The notes: a model not told the origin generated them from the sequence alone. A DNA stretch of 64,000 nt from Clitoria ternatea (GCA_037962975.1 CM075675.1:102849718-102913717); one strand, 5' to 3'. Counted from the stretch's first letter, positions 24,678 to 36,272 are shown. Translations and numbers: made by a program.

Positions 24678-25807
24678 TGTAACGCCCTCTGTTACATCTT
24701 AATAAATTCTAGAAAAAAATTCATAAATTTTTTTAAAAAAATATGATTATTAAAAAGAAACTATCAGAATAAATTGCATACAATATTTCTGAAATATCTT
24801 ATAAATATTATTAAAACTTTATAAAGCAATTTTATATTCATCCGAAGAAAATAAATATTAAACATTATAAGAAAGAGAGGAAGCTTCATGGCCCAGAAGC
24901 AGTTACTTAATAACATTATTTATTCATTGGACCACAGTATTCATACCGAGCTCCCTTTATAGAACGTGCTATATTTACTGTCGAGATTCTTTGATCCTTC
25001 CCTCTGAGCTATCAATTCAAATCATATGAAACAAAAACACGGAGAAAGGAGTGAGAAACAGAATATAATATTCCCGAATGAGACATAAGCAACAAAGGGT
25101 TTTTGTAACACCCTCTGTTACATCTCAATAATTTCTAAAAAAAATCATGATTTTTTTTAAAAAAAATATAATCGTTAAAAAGAAACTATCAGAATAAAAT
25201 TACATACAATATTTTTAAAATACCTCATGAATATCATTAAAATTTATAAAGTAGTTTTACATTCATCCAAAGAAAACAAATATTAAACATTATTAGAAAG
25301 AGAGGAAACTCCATGGCCCAAGAGCAGTTGCCTAATGACATTATTTATTAATTGGACCACGGTATTTATACCGAGCTCCCTTTCTAGAACGTGCTATATA
25401 TATTGTCGATGTTCTTCGATCCTTCCCTCTCTACGAACTATTAATTTAAAACATATGAAATAAAAACATAGAGAAAAGAGTGAGAAACAGAATATAATAT
25501 TCCCAAATGAGACATAAGCAATAAAGGGTTTTCACAAACTAGTATAATAATATCAATCACAATCATATACACAATCAATTATGAATGTATGAATGTTATG
25601 CAATATCTTCATCATAACTTATGTAACAGCCCAATTTTTAAGCAGTAATTAAACAGTGAAAAAATTAAAGTTTCTCAAAGAAATAAGAAATGAATCATAG
25701 AAAATAGGAAATTTAATTATGAATACAAGGATATTCTCAGTCTGACTTAAAACGGAAATAAACGAGAATGGAATGAAGAATAGAATAATAAAATAAAATA
25801 AAAATCT

Positions 25808-25856
25808 GCTACAGTAAAATGCTACAGTAAAATGCTACAGTAAAATGCTACAGTAA
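25808..25856 (+). repeat. 13-bp tandem array GCTACAGTAAAAT in U3, four copies
   Basis: Four copies lie here; the matching site in the 3' LTR has five, one of them with CTATAG. The array lies 146-194 bp upstream of the TATA box, where enhancer-like repeats are common in LTRs. Confidence 0.95.
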
Positions 25857-25937
25857 CGTCACATGAAAAATGTTGCAGAATGTAGAGAATTCGTGAGAAT
25901 TCTCCAAATTTCCACCGCCTCATGTCAATTTCGAACT

Positions 25938-25986
25938 GCTACAGTGATTTGCTACAGTGATTTGCTACAGTGATTTGCTACAGTAA
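25938..25986 (+). repeat. 13-bp tandem array GCTACAGTGATTT in U3, four copies
   Basis: Shares the core GCTACAGT with the array at 25808 but has a different spacer. It ends 16 bp before the TATA box. The 3' LTR has the same four copies, one with a single base change. Confidence 0.95.
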
Positions 25987-26001
25987 CCGCCATTGAAAGC
26001 C

Positions 26002-26009
26002 TATAAATA
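26002..26009 (+). promoter_or_regulatory. TATA box of Tekay LTR promoter
   Basis: CTATAAATAGAGCC, a strong plant TATA context, present in both LTRs (the second copy is at 32642). Confidence 0.8.
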
Positions 26010-26616
26010 GAGCCCTGACCTCCCACATTTCCTCAGACCAAAAACCTCACTAATCCTATAACCTTTCATCTCCCTCTTCAAGCTCTCAAAACCTTCTTTC
26101 TTTAATCTTCGCATAAGGAGAAATTACGCAAACTTGAAGATTTGAAGAAATATAAAGGAGTTTAGCATAAGGAAAGTTTAACGATCTTCACTTGAGGTAA
26201 GAAAGAGGGGATAGGATATTAAATACATAGAAATTAAGTTAGAATTGCTTGCTTAATTGTTTAGAAACTCATATAGTTATACTTTAATTTAATTTGAACT
26301 AAATTGTGAAATGGATGCAAATGGTTTGGAATATGATATTAAACAATTACCATAACATGGAAGATATGTTTCCATATTCTTTGAAATATGAAATATTATG
26401 AAAATTATGTTTTCATATGTTTGAAATATGATATGAATATTATGGGAAATGTGTTGCCATATGATTGAATTATGATATAAGTAGTATGGAAAATGTGTTT
26501 CCATATTCTTTGAATTATAAATAATGCATGCTTAATTGATTGTCATAATAATTTTATTGTTAAAACTAGTTATAAAGGAATTTGGTAATGAAATGCATTC
26601 ATGCATCATATGCATT

Positions 26617-26747
26617 GGCCGTTCAAAGAATCCGCAGAGGGGTTCTTTGAGGGGGTTCCCGGTGGGGGAACGCGCTCTGTTGAGCACAGACCTCTGCGGT
26701 GGTTTTATACCACGGCCGTCTTAAGGGCTAAGCAGTGTGTCCTTAAG
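26617..26747 (+). other. GC-rich structured block within Tekay LTR
   Basis: Nested inverted repeats: GGCCG (26617-26621) with CGGCC (26713-26717); CCGCAGAGG (26632-26640) with CCTCTGCGG (26691-26699); inside these GTTCCC/GGGAAC and TCTGT/ACAGA; then GTGGT/ACCAC (26699-26713) and CTTAAGG/CCTTAAG (26720-26747). It lies about 600 bp after the TATA box, so it would be in the leader of the element's RNA. The arms overlap in places and not all pairs can form at once. Function unknown. Confidence 0.6.
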
Positions 26748-27474
26748 GGGGGTCCCGCAACACTTGTTATTGATATTATGATATTGTTATCCGATGTGGT
26801 GTTGCATTATGGGGCGCGGTATCGGTTGGATATCCGTAAAAATGTTATTGTTGGAAATCACTGCAGATGTTCCCACCAGAATGGATCCATCATGCATTTT
26901 CATTAAAAAGAGCAGAATATAATAATATCAGTATAAAACAAAATACTTGTTTGGCATTTGCATCGCATAGCATCCTACTTGTGATTGTGTTTGTTCTGAT
27001 TTGATTTCTGTTTGTTCTGATTTGATTTCTATTTATTTGATATTTTATCTCACTCTTTCTGTTACTTGTGGCAACCCCTTTTAGTGATTAACCAGGAAGA
27101 TATGTGACAAAGTGGAAGCTGCCTAATTTGGATGAATTATGAAGGCTTTTGATGATGATGCTTGCTTGCATGTCTACTGTGGCTGTATTATGTGTATACT
27201 ATGTTGTTGGTACTGTACGTCTTTATATTTTATAAGATCTAGGTGCCTGTTGTAAAATATAATATGTATGAAACTCTTATGTTATGTATAATAATAAACA
27301 AGTTAATTATGTAAAAGGTTGCGTACTCTGATATTATATCAGTAACCCTTGGAATCAGGTTGTGAATCTCTTGATAATTACCATGTGAAAAAAATAAGTT
27401 ATCTAAGAAATTTTATATGGTGACGGTAATTATCTTGGGATTTGCAAGTTGACTCCAGGGTGTTACAACTGAAG

Positions 27475-27486
27475 TGGTATCAGAGC
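27475..27486 (+). other. Primer binding site of Tekay element
   Basis: TGGTATCAGAGC begins 7 bases after the 5' LTR and is the usual site for initiator tRNA-Met. Confidence 0.93.
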
Positions 27487-27729
27487 AAAGGTTTATAAAA
27501 TATAAAGAAAACCTTAGGAATTAACTAGAGAAAATCATAAGATAGCTTGAAGCGTATGAAACTTGATTGCTATTTGTTTGAAATTTGTGTGCTTGTGTGT
27601 TATGTGTGCTCTTTGTATGTTTCTGTTTAGTATAATTACTAGTTAGATACCATAAAAATTGTTAGAACTCTGAGTATATTAGATACTCAGTAACTGAATG
27701 CAGTGGTACTCGTACATGTAGGATAAGAA

Positions 27730-30700
27730 ATGGCTAGACGTCAGAACGATGATGCCATGGCTGCTGCATTCAATCGATTTGCTGAGATCCTTGAAAGACA
27801 GGAACAGCAAAGGTTAGCCGAGGGAACCCATGGACTTGACCGTTTCCTGAAAAGGAAACCTACCCAATTCAAAGGAGACTATAATCCAGAGGTGGCTTAC
27901 TTGTGGATTAAGGAAATGGAACATATTTTCCGATCCTTACCTTGCACTGAAGTCCAGAAGGTAGAATACGCTACCTATATGATGGTAGGGGAAGCAGAAA
28001 ATTGGTGGATCTTTGCTCGCGATAGGTTACTGGAAGCTGGTAGGCTACTTAACTGGGAGAATTTTAAAGAAACCTTTTTCGAGAAATATTTCCCTGCCAG
28101 TGTTAGGAGCAAAAAGGAATTAGAATTTTTAGAATTAAAGCAAGGGAATATGTCTGTCGGAGAATACACTACCAAATTCGAGGAACTGTCATCGTTCTAT
28201 CCTCCTTTCCAACAGCCTGGAACCGAGACTTCTAAATGCGACAAATTTGAAAATGGCTTGAGGCCAGAAATTAAAGAAGCCATAGGACATCAGGAGATTA
28301 GGAGTTTTCCTACTTTAATCAACAAATGCAGAATCTTTGAAGAAAACCATCAGGCTAGGATTGAGCAGGAGAAAAGCAGTAAACAATTGAGACCTCAACT
28401 AGTGAACTTTAAAAGGCGAGGAGCATTTAACCAGAATCGATTTCGAGGAGGATCAACTTTGTCATCTGGAGGACGCATGAACCAACCAATCACATGGAAC
28501 TGCTATAAGTGTGGAGGAAATCATAGAACACGTGATTGCACACAGACAGATGTTACCTGTTTCCAATGCAACCAGAAGGGACACATTCGTCCTAACTGCC
28601 CACAACTTCACCAAGGCACTGACACTGTGAATGTTAAAACTGAGAACAACAACAATGGAGCCAACAGAGGAGGAGCCAACATTCGAGATAGACGTAATAC
28701 CAATGGTCGCGGAGGACTAAATGTCAAAGGCACAGCTAGTCGAGGACGAGAAAGTGGACAGCTAGTGAATAATCAGAACAAATCACCTGCAGCTGGCAGA
28801 GTATTTGCAATCAGTGGATCAGAGGCATCACAAGCAGACGACTTAGTACAAAGTGAGTGCATTCTTAACGACACTACCTTATCTGTCTTATTTGATTCTG
28901 GTGCGACACATTCTTTCATTGCTAAAGAATGTGTTAGGCGTCTGAATTTGCCTATGAAATCTATGCAATATGATTTGCTTGTCTCTACTCCTACTGGTAA
29001 CCATCTTAGGACAGCTAATGTGTGTGAAGGCTGTTCTATACATATAGGAGGTAGAAATTTTAACGTGAACCTAGTATGCTTACCATTAAAGGACTTGGAA
29101 ATCATTCTGGGGATGGATTGGCTATCTGCTAACCATGTCCTTGTGGATTGCCGTAATAAAACCGTGATCTTTCCACCTGACAACATGGAGTGTCAGGAGT
29201 ATGATACCTTACAAAACCCTATAGGATATTCCTTGAACAATGAAGCCCAATTATTCATGGTATTTGCACTTACAGAAGGGAAAGTTATTCCTGATGTAAG
29301 TAAAATACCAGTAGTTTGTGAATTCTCAGAAGTATTCCCCGAGGATGTTCCAGGATTACCTCCTGAACGAGAGATAGAATTCTCTATTGACCTAATTCCT
29401 GGAGCAGAACCCATTGCTAGAGCACCCTATAGAATGTCTCCAATGGAACTGACTGAACTAAAGAAGCAAGTAGATGAGTTATTAGAAAAGCAATTCATAC
29501 GACCCAGCGTATCTCCTTGGGGAGCACCTGTACTACTGGTCAAGAAGAAGGACGGTAGTATGAGACTTTGCGTCGATTATCGCCAACTGAACAAAGTGAC
29601 GGTTAAGAATAAATACTCGTTACCAAGGATCGATGACCTCATTGATCAACTACGAGGAGCTACTGTGTTCTCCAAGATAGACCTGAGATCGGGATACCAT
29701 CAAATTCGTGTAAAGAAAGAAGATATTCCAAAGACAGCCTTTAGAACACGCTATGGCCATTATGAATATTTAGTTATGCCTTTTGGTGTAACTAATGCTC
29801 CAGCCGTGTTCATGGACTATATGAACCGGATATTCCACCCATACCTTGATCAATTTGTTATTATCTTTATAGATGATATTCTCATCTATTCCAAAACCAA
29901 GGAAGAGCACGAGGAGCATTTGTACTTAGTGCTACAAATACTAAAGGAGAAGCAGCTATATGCCAAACTATCCAAATGTGAGTTTTGGCTTAATGAAGTA
30001 AAATTCTTAGGCCATGTGATATCTAAGAATGGAGTGTCAGTCGACCCTGCGAAGATTGAAGCCGTAATAGCTTGGGAAAGGCCAAAGACTGTCACCGAAA
30101 TCAGGAGTTTCTTAGGACTCGCGGGCTACTACCGAAGATTTATTGAAGGATTCTCCCGAATTTCCCTACCAATGACTCGATTAACCTGTAAAAACAAACC
30201 TTTCATTTGGACTCCTGAATGCGAAGGAAGTTTCCAAGAATTAAAGAAAAGATTAACAACTGCACCAGTTCTAGCTTTACCAAACCCCCAAGAAAACTTT
30301 GAAGTTTATTGTGACGCTTCAAAGTTGGGACTTGGTTGTGTCCTAATGCAACAAAGAAAAGTAATTGCTTATGCTTCAAGGCAATTACGACCACACGAAC
30401 TTAATTACCCTACTCATGACTTAGAATTGGCGGCCATTGTCTTTGCTTTAAAAATTTGGAGGCACTATTTATATGGTGCAAAGTTCGAAATTTATAGTGA
30501 CCATAAGAGTCTCAAATACCTGTTTGACCAAAAAGAATTAAACATGAGACAACGCCGATGGATGGAATTTCTCAAGGACTATGACTTTGAATTAAAGTAC
30601 CATCCGGGGAAAGCCAACGTGGTTGCTGACTCGCTTAGTAGAAAAGCTATTCATATGGCAGCTTTAATGATAAAAGAATTAGAAATGATTGAGCAATTTA

Positions 30701-32199
30701 GAGACTTAAACATAGCAGTTGAGGAGAAATCTTCGGTAAATATGGTGGTTGGAGTTCTAAAAATCACTAATGATTTTCTAAAAATGGTGGGTGAAAAACA
30801 AAGATCGGATGTATGTCTCCAAGAAATGATCGAGACACAACATAATGGAAAAGATCTGGGATTACAAGAAGGTTCAAATGGAGTATGGAGGATGAAAGGA
30901 AGAATATGTGTCCCAGAGGATGCAGAACTAAAGAAGATGATTCTAGATGAAGCCCACAAAAGCATGCTTAGTATTCATCCTGGATCTACGAAGATGTATC
31001 AAGACTTAAGAAAGGATTTCTGGTGGAAGAGGATGAAAAAGGAGATAGCTGAGTATGTTTCATCTTGCTTAATATGTCAGAAAAGTAAAGTAGAACATCA
31101 AAAACCATCTAGTGGATTACAACCACTAGAAATCCCTATATGGAAATGGGATGACATTGCCATGGACTTTGTGTCAGGCTTGCCTAGAACACAAAGAGGC
31201 AATGATGCTATCTGGGTGATAGTCGATAGATTAACAAAATCAGCCCATTTTCTTCCAATCAATATGAAGTATTCACTTGAGAAATTGGCTCAGGTGTATA
31301 TAAAAGAGATAGTAAGATTACATGGAGTACCATCAAGCATAGTATCTGATAGAGATCCTAGATTTACTTCTCGATTTTGGGGAAGCTTACATAAAGAGCT
31401 TGGTACTAGACTGAAGTTAAGCTCTGCCTATCATCCACAGACTGATGGACAGTCAGAGAGGACTATCCAAAGTCTGGAGGATTTACTAAGAGCATGTGTA
31501 TTAGAACATGGTGGAAGCTGGGAACATTACCTTCCACTAATTGAATTCACATATAATAACAGTCATCACTCAAGCATTGGGATGGCACCATATGAAGCAT
31601 TGTATGGTAGGAAGTGCAGGACACCAATTTGTTGGTTAGAGACAGGTGAGCACCTGACTCTTGGACCAGAAATTGTCCGGCAAACAACAGAGCAAATTCA
31701 GATGATTAGAGAAAGGATGAAAATTGCACAGGATCGGCAGAAGTCATATTATGATCAAAGAAGGAAGCCATTAGAATTCCAAGTTGGAGATTATGTTTTC
31801 TTAAAAGTATCACCTAACAAAGGAGTCGGAAGAGTGTTGAAAAGCAAGAAGCTTACTCCAAGGTATATAGGACCATATGAGATCCTGAAAAGAATTGGTA
31901 AAGTTGCATACCAGATCGCATTGCCGCCTCACCTTTCCAATCTTCATAATGTGTTCCATGTCTCACAATTACGAAAGTATGTACCTGACCCAGACCATGT
32001 GATCAAGACTGATGATATAGAAGTTAAGGAAAACCTTACAATTCCAGTAACACCAGTGAAGATAATGGACAGAGACATCAAGCGACTAAGAGGCAAGGAG
32101 ATCTCATTGGTGAAAGTGGCTTGGCAACAAGGAGATGAAGTAAGCATGACTTGGGAACGAGAAGATGAGATGAGAAGTCAATATCCTGAATTATTCTAA
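27730..32199 (+). CDS. Gag-pol polyprotein of Tekay-type chromovirus
   Basis: One open frame of 1489 residues encodes all proteins needed to copy and insert the element. Gag lies at about 1-300 with two zinc knuckles: C258-C261-H265-C270, one residue shorter than usual, and the standard C277-C280-H285-C290. The protease motif DSGATHS starts at D389. Reverse transcriptase has FIDD at 713-716. RNase H starts near 860 (YCDAS, D862). Integrase has an HHCC-like region near 1075-1120 and catalytic D1146, D1207 and E1243, the last two 35 residues apart. A GPYEIL segment follows, and the C-terminus (about 1440-1489, PVKIMDRDIKRLRGKEISLV) resembles a chromodomain, which guides insertion into chromatin in this lineage. 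The start 27730 follows a 230-base leader and fits the usual MARR/MPPR-type opening. No stop or frameshift is present. Confidence 0.96.
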   Translation: MARRQNDDAMAAAFNRFAEILERQEQQRLAEGTHGLDRFLKRKPTQFKGDYNPEVAYLWIKEMEHIFRSLPCTEVQKVEYATYMMVGEAENWWIFARDRLLEAGRLLNWENFKETFFEKYFPASVRSKKELEFLELKQGNMSVGEYTTKFEELSSFYPPFQQPGTETSKCDKFENGLRPEIKEAIGHQEIRSFPTLINKCRIFEENHQARIEQEKSSKQLRPQLVNFKRRGAFNQNRFRGGSTLSSGGRMNQPITWNCYKCGGNHRTRDCTQTDVTCFQCNQKGHIRPNCPQLHQGTDTVNVKTENNNNGANRGGANIRDRRNTNGRGGLNVKGTASRGRESGQLVNNQNKSPAAGRVFAISGSEASQADDLVQSECILNDTTLSVLFDSGATHSFIAKECVRRLNLPMKSMQYDLLVSTPTGNHLRTANVCEGCSIHIGGRNFNVNLVCLPLKDLEIILGMDWLSANHVLVDCRNKTVIFPPDNMECQEYDTLQNPIGYSLNNEAQLFMVFALTEGKVIPDVSKIPVVCEFSEVFPEDVPGLPPEREIEFSIDLIPGAEPIARAPYRMSPMELTELKKQVDELLEKQFIRPSVSPWGAPVLLVKKKDGSMRLCVDYRQLNKVTVKNKYSLPRIDDLIDQLRGATVFSKIDLRSGYHQIRVKKEDIPKTAFRTRYGHYEYLVMPFGVTNAPAVFMDYMNRIFHPYLDQFVIIFIDDILIYSKTKEEHEEHLYLVLQILKEKQLYAKLSKCEFWLNEVKFLGHVISKNGVSVDPAKIEAVIAWERPKTVTEIRSFLGLAGYYRRFIEGFSRISLPMTRLTCKNKPFIWTPECEGSFQELKKRLTTAPVLALPNPQENFEVYCDASKLGLGCVLMQQRKVIAYASRQLRPHELNYPTHDLELAAIVFALKIWRHYLYGAKFEIYSDHKSLKYLFDQKELNMRQRRWMEFLKDYDFELKYHPGKANVVADSLSRKAIHMAALMIKELEMIEQFRDLNIAVEEKSSVNMVVGVLKITNDFLKMVGEKQRSDVCLQEMIETQHNGKDLGLQEGSNGVWRMKGRICVPEDAELKKMILDEAHKSMLSIHPGSTKMYQDLRKDFWWKRMKKEIAEYVSSCLICQKSKVEHQKPSSGLQPLEIPIWKWDDIAMDFVSGLPRTQRGNDAIWVIVDRLTKSAHFLPINMKYSLEKLAQVYIKEIVRLHGVPSSIVSDRDPRFTSRFWGSLHKELGTRLKLSSAYHPQTDGQSERTIQSLEDLLRACVLEHGGSWEHYLPLIEFTYNNSHHSSIGMAPYEALYGRKCRTPICWLETGEHLTLGPEIVRQTTEQIQMIRERMKIAQDRQKSYYDQRRKPLEFQVGDYVFLKVSPNKGVGRVLKSKKLTPRYIGPYEILKRIGKVAYQIALPPHLSNLHNVFHVSQLRKYVPDPDHVIKTDDIEVKENLTIPVTPVKIMDRDIKRLRGKEISLVKVAWQQGDEVSMTWEREDEMRSQYPELF

Positions 32200-32235
32200 C
32201 AAGGTACGTTTAAATTTCGAGGACGAAATTTTTAT

Positions 32236-32248
32236 AACGGGGGGAGAG
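32236..32248 (+). other. Polypurine tract of Tekay element
   Basis: AACGGGGGGAGAG directly precedes the 3' LTR. The upstream TTCGAGGACGAAATT is a hallmark of the Tekay/Del group. Confidence 0.92.
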
Positions 32249-34107
32249 TGTAACAGCCCAATTTTTAAGCAGTAATTAAACAGTGAAAAAATTAAAGTTT
32301 CTCAAAGAAATAAGAAATGAATCATAGAAAATAGGAAATTTAATTATGAATACAAGGATATTCTCAGTCTGACTTAAAACGGAAATAAACGAGAATGGAA
32401 TGAAGAATAGAATAATAAAATAAAATAAAAATCTGCTACAGTAAAATGCTATAGTAAAATGCTACAGTAAAATGCTACAGTAAAATGCTACAGTAACGTC
32501 ACATGAAAAATGTTGCAGAATGTAGAGAATTCGTGAGAATTCTCCAAATTTCCACCGCCTCATGTCAATTTCGAACTGCTACAGTGATTTGCTACAGTGA
32601 TTTACTACAGTGATTTGCTACAGTAACCGCCATTGAAAGCCTATAAATAGAGCCCTGACCTCCCACATTTCCTCAGACCAAAAACCTCACTAATCCTATA
32701 ACCTTTCATCTCCCTCTTCAAGCTCTCAAAACCTTCTTTCTTTAATCTTCGCATAAGGAGAAATTACGCAAACTTGAAGATTTGAAGAAATATAAAGGAG
32801 TTTAGCATAAGGAAAGTTTAACGATCTTCACTTGAGGTAAGAAAGAGGGGATAGGATATTAAATACATAGAAATTAAGTTAGAATTGCTTGCTTAATTGT
32901 TTAGAAACTCATATAGTTATACTTTAATTTAATTTGAACTAAATTGTGAAATGGATGCAAATGGTTTGGAATATGATATTAAACAATTACCATAACATGG
33001 AAGATATGTTTCCATATTCTTTGAAATATGAAATATTATGAAAAATATGTTTTCATATGTTTGAAATATGATATGAATATTATGGGAAATGTGTTGCCAT
33101 ATGATTGAATTATGATATAAGTAGTATGGAAAATGTGTTTCCATATTCTTTGAATTATAAATAATGCATGCTTAATTGATTGTCATAATAATTTTATTGT
33201 TAAAACTAGTTATAAAGGAATTTGGTAATGAAATGCATTCATGCATCATATGCATTGGCCGTTCAAAGAATCCGCAGAGGGGTTCTTTGAGGGGGTTCCC
33301 GGTGGGGGAACGCGCTCTGTTGAGCACAGACCTCTGCGGTGGTTTTATACCACGGCCGTCTTAAGGGCTAAGCAGTGTGTCCTTAAGGGGGGTCCCGCAA
33401 CACTTGTTATTGATATTATGATATTGTTATCCGATGTGGTGTTGCATTATGGGGCGCGGTATCGGTTGGATATCCGTAAAAATGTTATTGTTGGAAATCA
33501 CTGCAGATGTTCCCACCAGAATGGATCCATCATGCATTTTCATTAAAAAGAGCAGAATATAATAATATCAGTATAAAACAAAATACTTGTTTGGCATTTG
33601 CATCGCATAGCATCCTACTTGTGATTGTGTTTGTTCTGATTTGATTTCTGTTTGTTCTGATTTGATTTCTATTTATTTGATATTTTATCTCACTCTTTCT
33701 GTTACTTGTGGCAACCCCTTTTAGTGATTAACCAGGAAGATATGTGACAAAGTGGAAGCTGCCTAATTTGGATGAATTATGAAGGCTTTTGATGATGATG
33801 CTTGCTTGCATGTCTACTGTGGCTGTATTATGTGTATACTATGTTGTTGGTACTGTACGTCTTTATATTTTATAAGATCTAGGTGCCTGTTGTAAAATAT
33901 AATATGTATGAAACTCTTATGTTATGTATAATAATAAACAAGTTAATTATGTAAAAGGTTGCGTACTCTGATATTATATCAGTAACCCTTGGAATCAGGT
34001 TGTGAATCTCTTGATAATTACCATGTGAAAAAAATAAGTTATCTAAGAAATTTTATATGGTGACGGTAATTATCTTGGGATTTGCAAGTTGACTCCAGGG
34101 TGTTACA
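32249..34107 (+). repeat. 3' LTR of Tekay element
   Basis: 1859 bp, identical to the 5' LTR apart from one extra 13-bp unit in the CTACAGT array near 32440 and two or three single-base differences (near 32446, 32605 and 33044). Confidence 0.96.
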
Positions 34108-35661
34108 ACTTACCTATATATGCGGGCCCCTTAAATTTTAATCTGCATTGGGCCAACCAAGAGTTTACACTATTTCATAATTCCGGATAATAATAACATG
34201 AATAGCTCAACTGGCATGGAAACACTTAAAGACTAGTCAGATTGAGAAGGTTTTTATTGTGAAAGTACCCAACACTAGGGAGCTACCTCAGGTCCCCTGA
34301 AGCACCCTTTCACACCTTCTCATCCCAAGGCTCATAATTAAGCCTCCTCTAATGTATCCTCGGTTTCTATAATCCATCCCCAGACAATATCATTTTGTTT
34401 CTCTTTGATGATTCATGATGCATGAATTACTCACATATTTAGTTGGTTAAGGCTTTTAGAAACTCAATTATATTATCGGGGCCTACAAATCGCGACATAG
34501 CCACCCCAGTAAACTGTACTTTTTCAAATTCTCAAATACACACATAGAATTTTAGTACAGTTCCTTTTCAAATCACAAATCAAATATCCTTATAATTTGA
34601 GTTTCAAAGCCTTAAATATATTTTTCACAACCTTCTTTAGAAAGTCTACAGGTTAATTCAAAATCAATTACTAAAAACTCGAATTTGGAATTATCAATCT
34701 TTAAAATCTTAGTACTTGAAAATTTTGTATAATATTTTTATACATTTAAATAACATGTATATATATATATTAAAATATTAGTAAAAATTTATTTTTATAA
34801 AATAATTTCTCTTTCTTTTTCTTTTCGATAAACTAACTAAAAATCTAAATTTTAGTAAAGATATATACATATATATTAAAAGATAAAAAGAGATTTCTAA
34901 AAACTTATGTAGTTTTATTGAAATCTAAGAAATTTCTTAAAAGTAATTTGAATAAAGATGAATAAGTAAATAAAGAAGTAGGAGATAAGTAAATTCTTAC
35001 TGAATTTTAGCTTTTCGTCATGTTTGCTATATGCTCAAACTCCACAGTACAAGATTATTAATCATAATCAAACATTGTCAATCACAATCAAACATCATAA
35101 AGCATAAATAAATATTAACAATCATAATCAAATCAAATAATTAAACATCAGTTATAAATATGATAATTTAAAATTCAATGATTATTTAAATTAATAAAGT
35201 TTGTTTTAAGTTCTATGGTCAATTCCTCGCACAGGTCTATGTAAATCCAAGATAGTCCAATCCTTGCATAGGTCTAGTTCAGTCCATATAGGTCATACTA
35301 GTCCAAGTCCTTGCATAGGTTCAGTCCAGTCCGCATAGGTCATAATAGTTCAAGTTCTTGAATAAATATTTCAGATATTAAGTTACACAAGATGCTTAAT
35401 TTATTAATAATAATTATTATAAATTTTAAGTTAAAAGTTATTATTTTAAAATAATAATATTGTTATGTTTAAAAGGAGTAGGGGACTCCTCCCAATATTC
35501 TTATGTATTTTCATATTATATTCTTATCTCACCCCCTTACCTTGATTTGCTATCAACAGTGAATTCGCTCTGCGCCTCCAAGTTCTAACAAAATATTAAT
35601 ACTAATTTATTTCAGTATAAGCATAAGATGAAAATTAAGATTGCTATCAAAATGATAAATA

Positions 35662-35990
35662 GTAACTATGCATAGTAATAATAAATAGTAACGGTAAATG
35701 GTAAGTCATCAATAGTAATGATAAATAGTAATTTTTGAATAGTAACAGTAAATAGTAAATCATGAATAGTAGATTTTGAATAGTAGTGATAAATGGTAAA
35801 TCGTGAACAATAACAGTAAATAGTAAATTTTGAATAGTAACAGTACATAGTAAATTTTGAATAGTGATAGTAACTAATAAATTTTGAATAAAAATGGTAA
35901 ATAATAAATTTTGAGCAAGAACAGTAAATAGTAACAGTAAATAGTGAATAGTAATAGTAAATCATAAAATAACGCATAGTGGTAATTTAT
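35662..35990 (-). repeat. Degenerate TACTATT-type tandem array in solo LTR B
   Basis: Irregular units of the type AATAGTAA(C/T)(A/G)GTAAATAGTAAAT, on the plus strand. They lie downstream of the LTR's own TATA box, so in the transcript leader. The same array is found in copies A (38310-38560) and C (54721-54956). Confidence 0.85.
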
Positions 35991-36272
35991 TTTTACTGTA
36001 GTAATTTATTCATAATAGTACTAGTATATTAATGGTTTAAGAGTGCTAAAAAGAATAAATTAAATAATCATAAAAAGAATTTAGAAGAAAAATATTATTA
36101 CCTTACACCTCCGACAGAATCTCTTTTTACCAGAAGAACTTACTCCCCACTAATTTCTTACGCACTATCTCTCTAAATTCTCTCTCTAATTTTGGTGTGG
36201 AAATGTTGTAAATGAGCCATCTATTTATAGGAAGAGAAATTTACTATTTAAGATTACTTAATTATTTATTTT

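Larger units (their letters stand above)
25622..27467 (+). repeat. 5' LTR of Tekay element
   Basis: 1846 bp, TG...CA ends. U3 carries two short tandem arrays directly upstream of a TATA box at 26002. A GC-rich, strongly self-complementary block lies at 26617-26747. The open frames inside it (for example 26536-26724 and 26601-26906) are not protein-like. Confidence 0.96.
25622..34107 (+). mobile_element. Complete young Ty3 chromovirus (Tekay/Del type)
   Basis: An 8486-bp element with LTRs of 1846 and 1859 bp, both TGTAACAGCC...GGGTGTTACA. It has target duplication ACTTA (25617-25621 and 34108-34112), a Met-type primer binding site, an uninterrupted 1489-residue gag-pol, a polypurine tract, and the conserved TTCGAGGACGAA text just before it. 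By eye the LTRs differ by two or three substitutions and one 13-bp repeat unit, so the insertion is recent. It lies in solo LTR B, where copy C preserves the empty site. Confidence 0.96.

Noticed and set aside
26536..26906. Two overlapping plus-strand frames in the Tekay LTR (repeated at 33176-33546), GC-rich and apparently protein-like
   Set aside because: They cross the inverted-repeat block, have no family resemblance, and exist only because that block is GC-rich. The surrounding LTR is non-coding.
27975..32147. Minus-strand frames within the Tekay gag-pol
   Set aside because: Shadows of the intact plus-strand 1489-residue frame.
35662..36010. Regular repeats in the LTR nest as a possible CRISPR-like array
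   Set aside because: The units are degenerate AT-rich tandem repeats without unique spacers, in a plant LTR, and recur in sister copies A and C.
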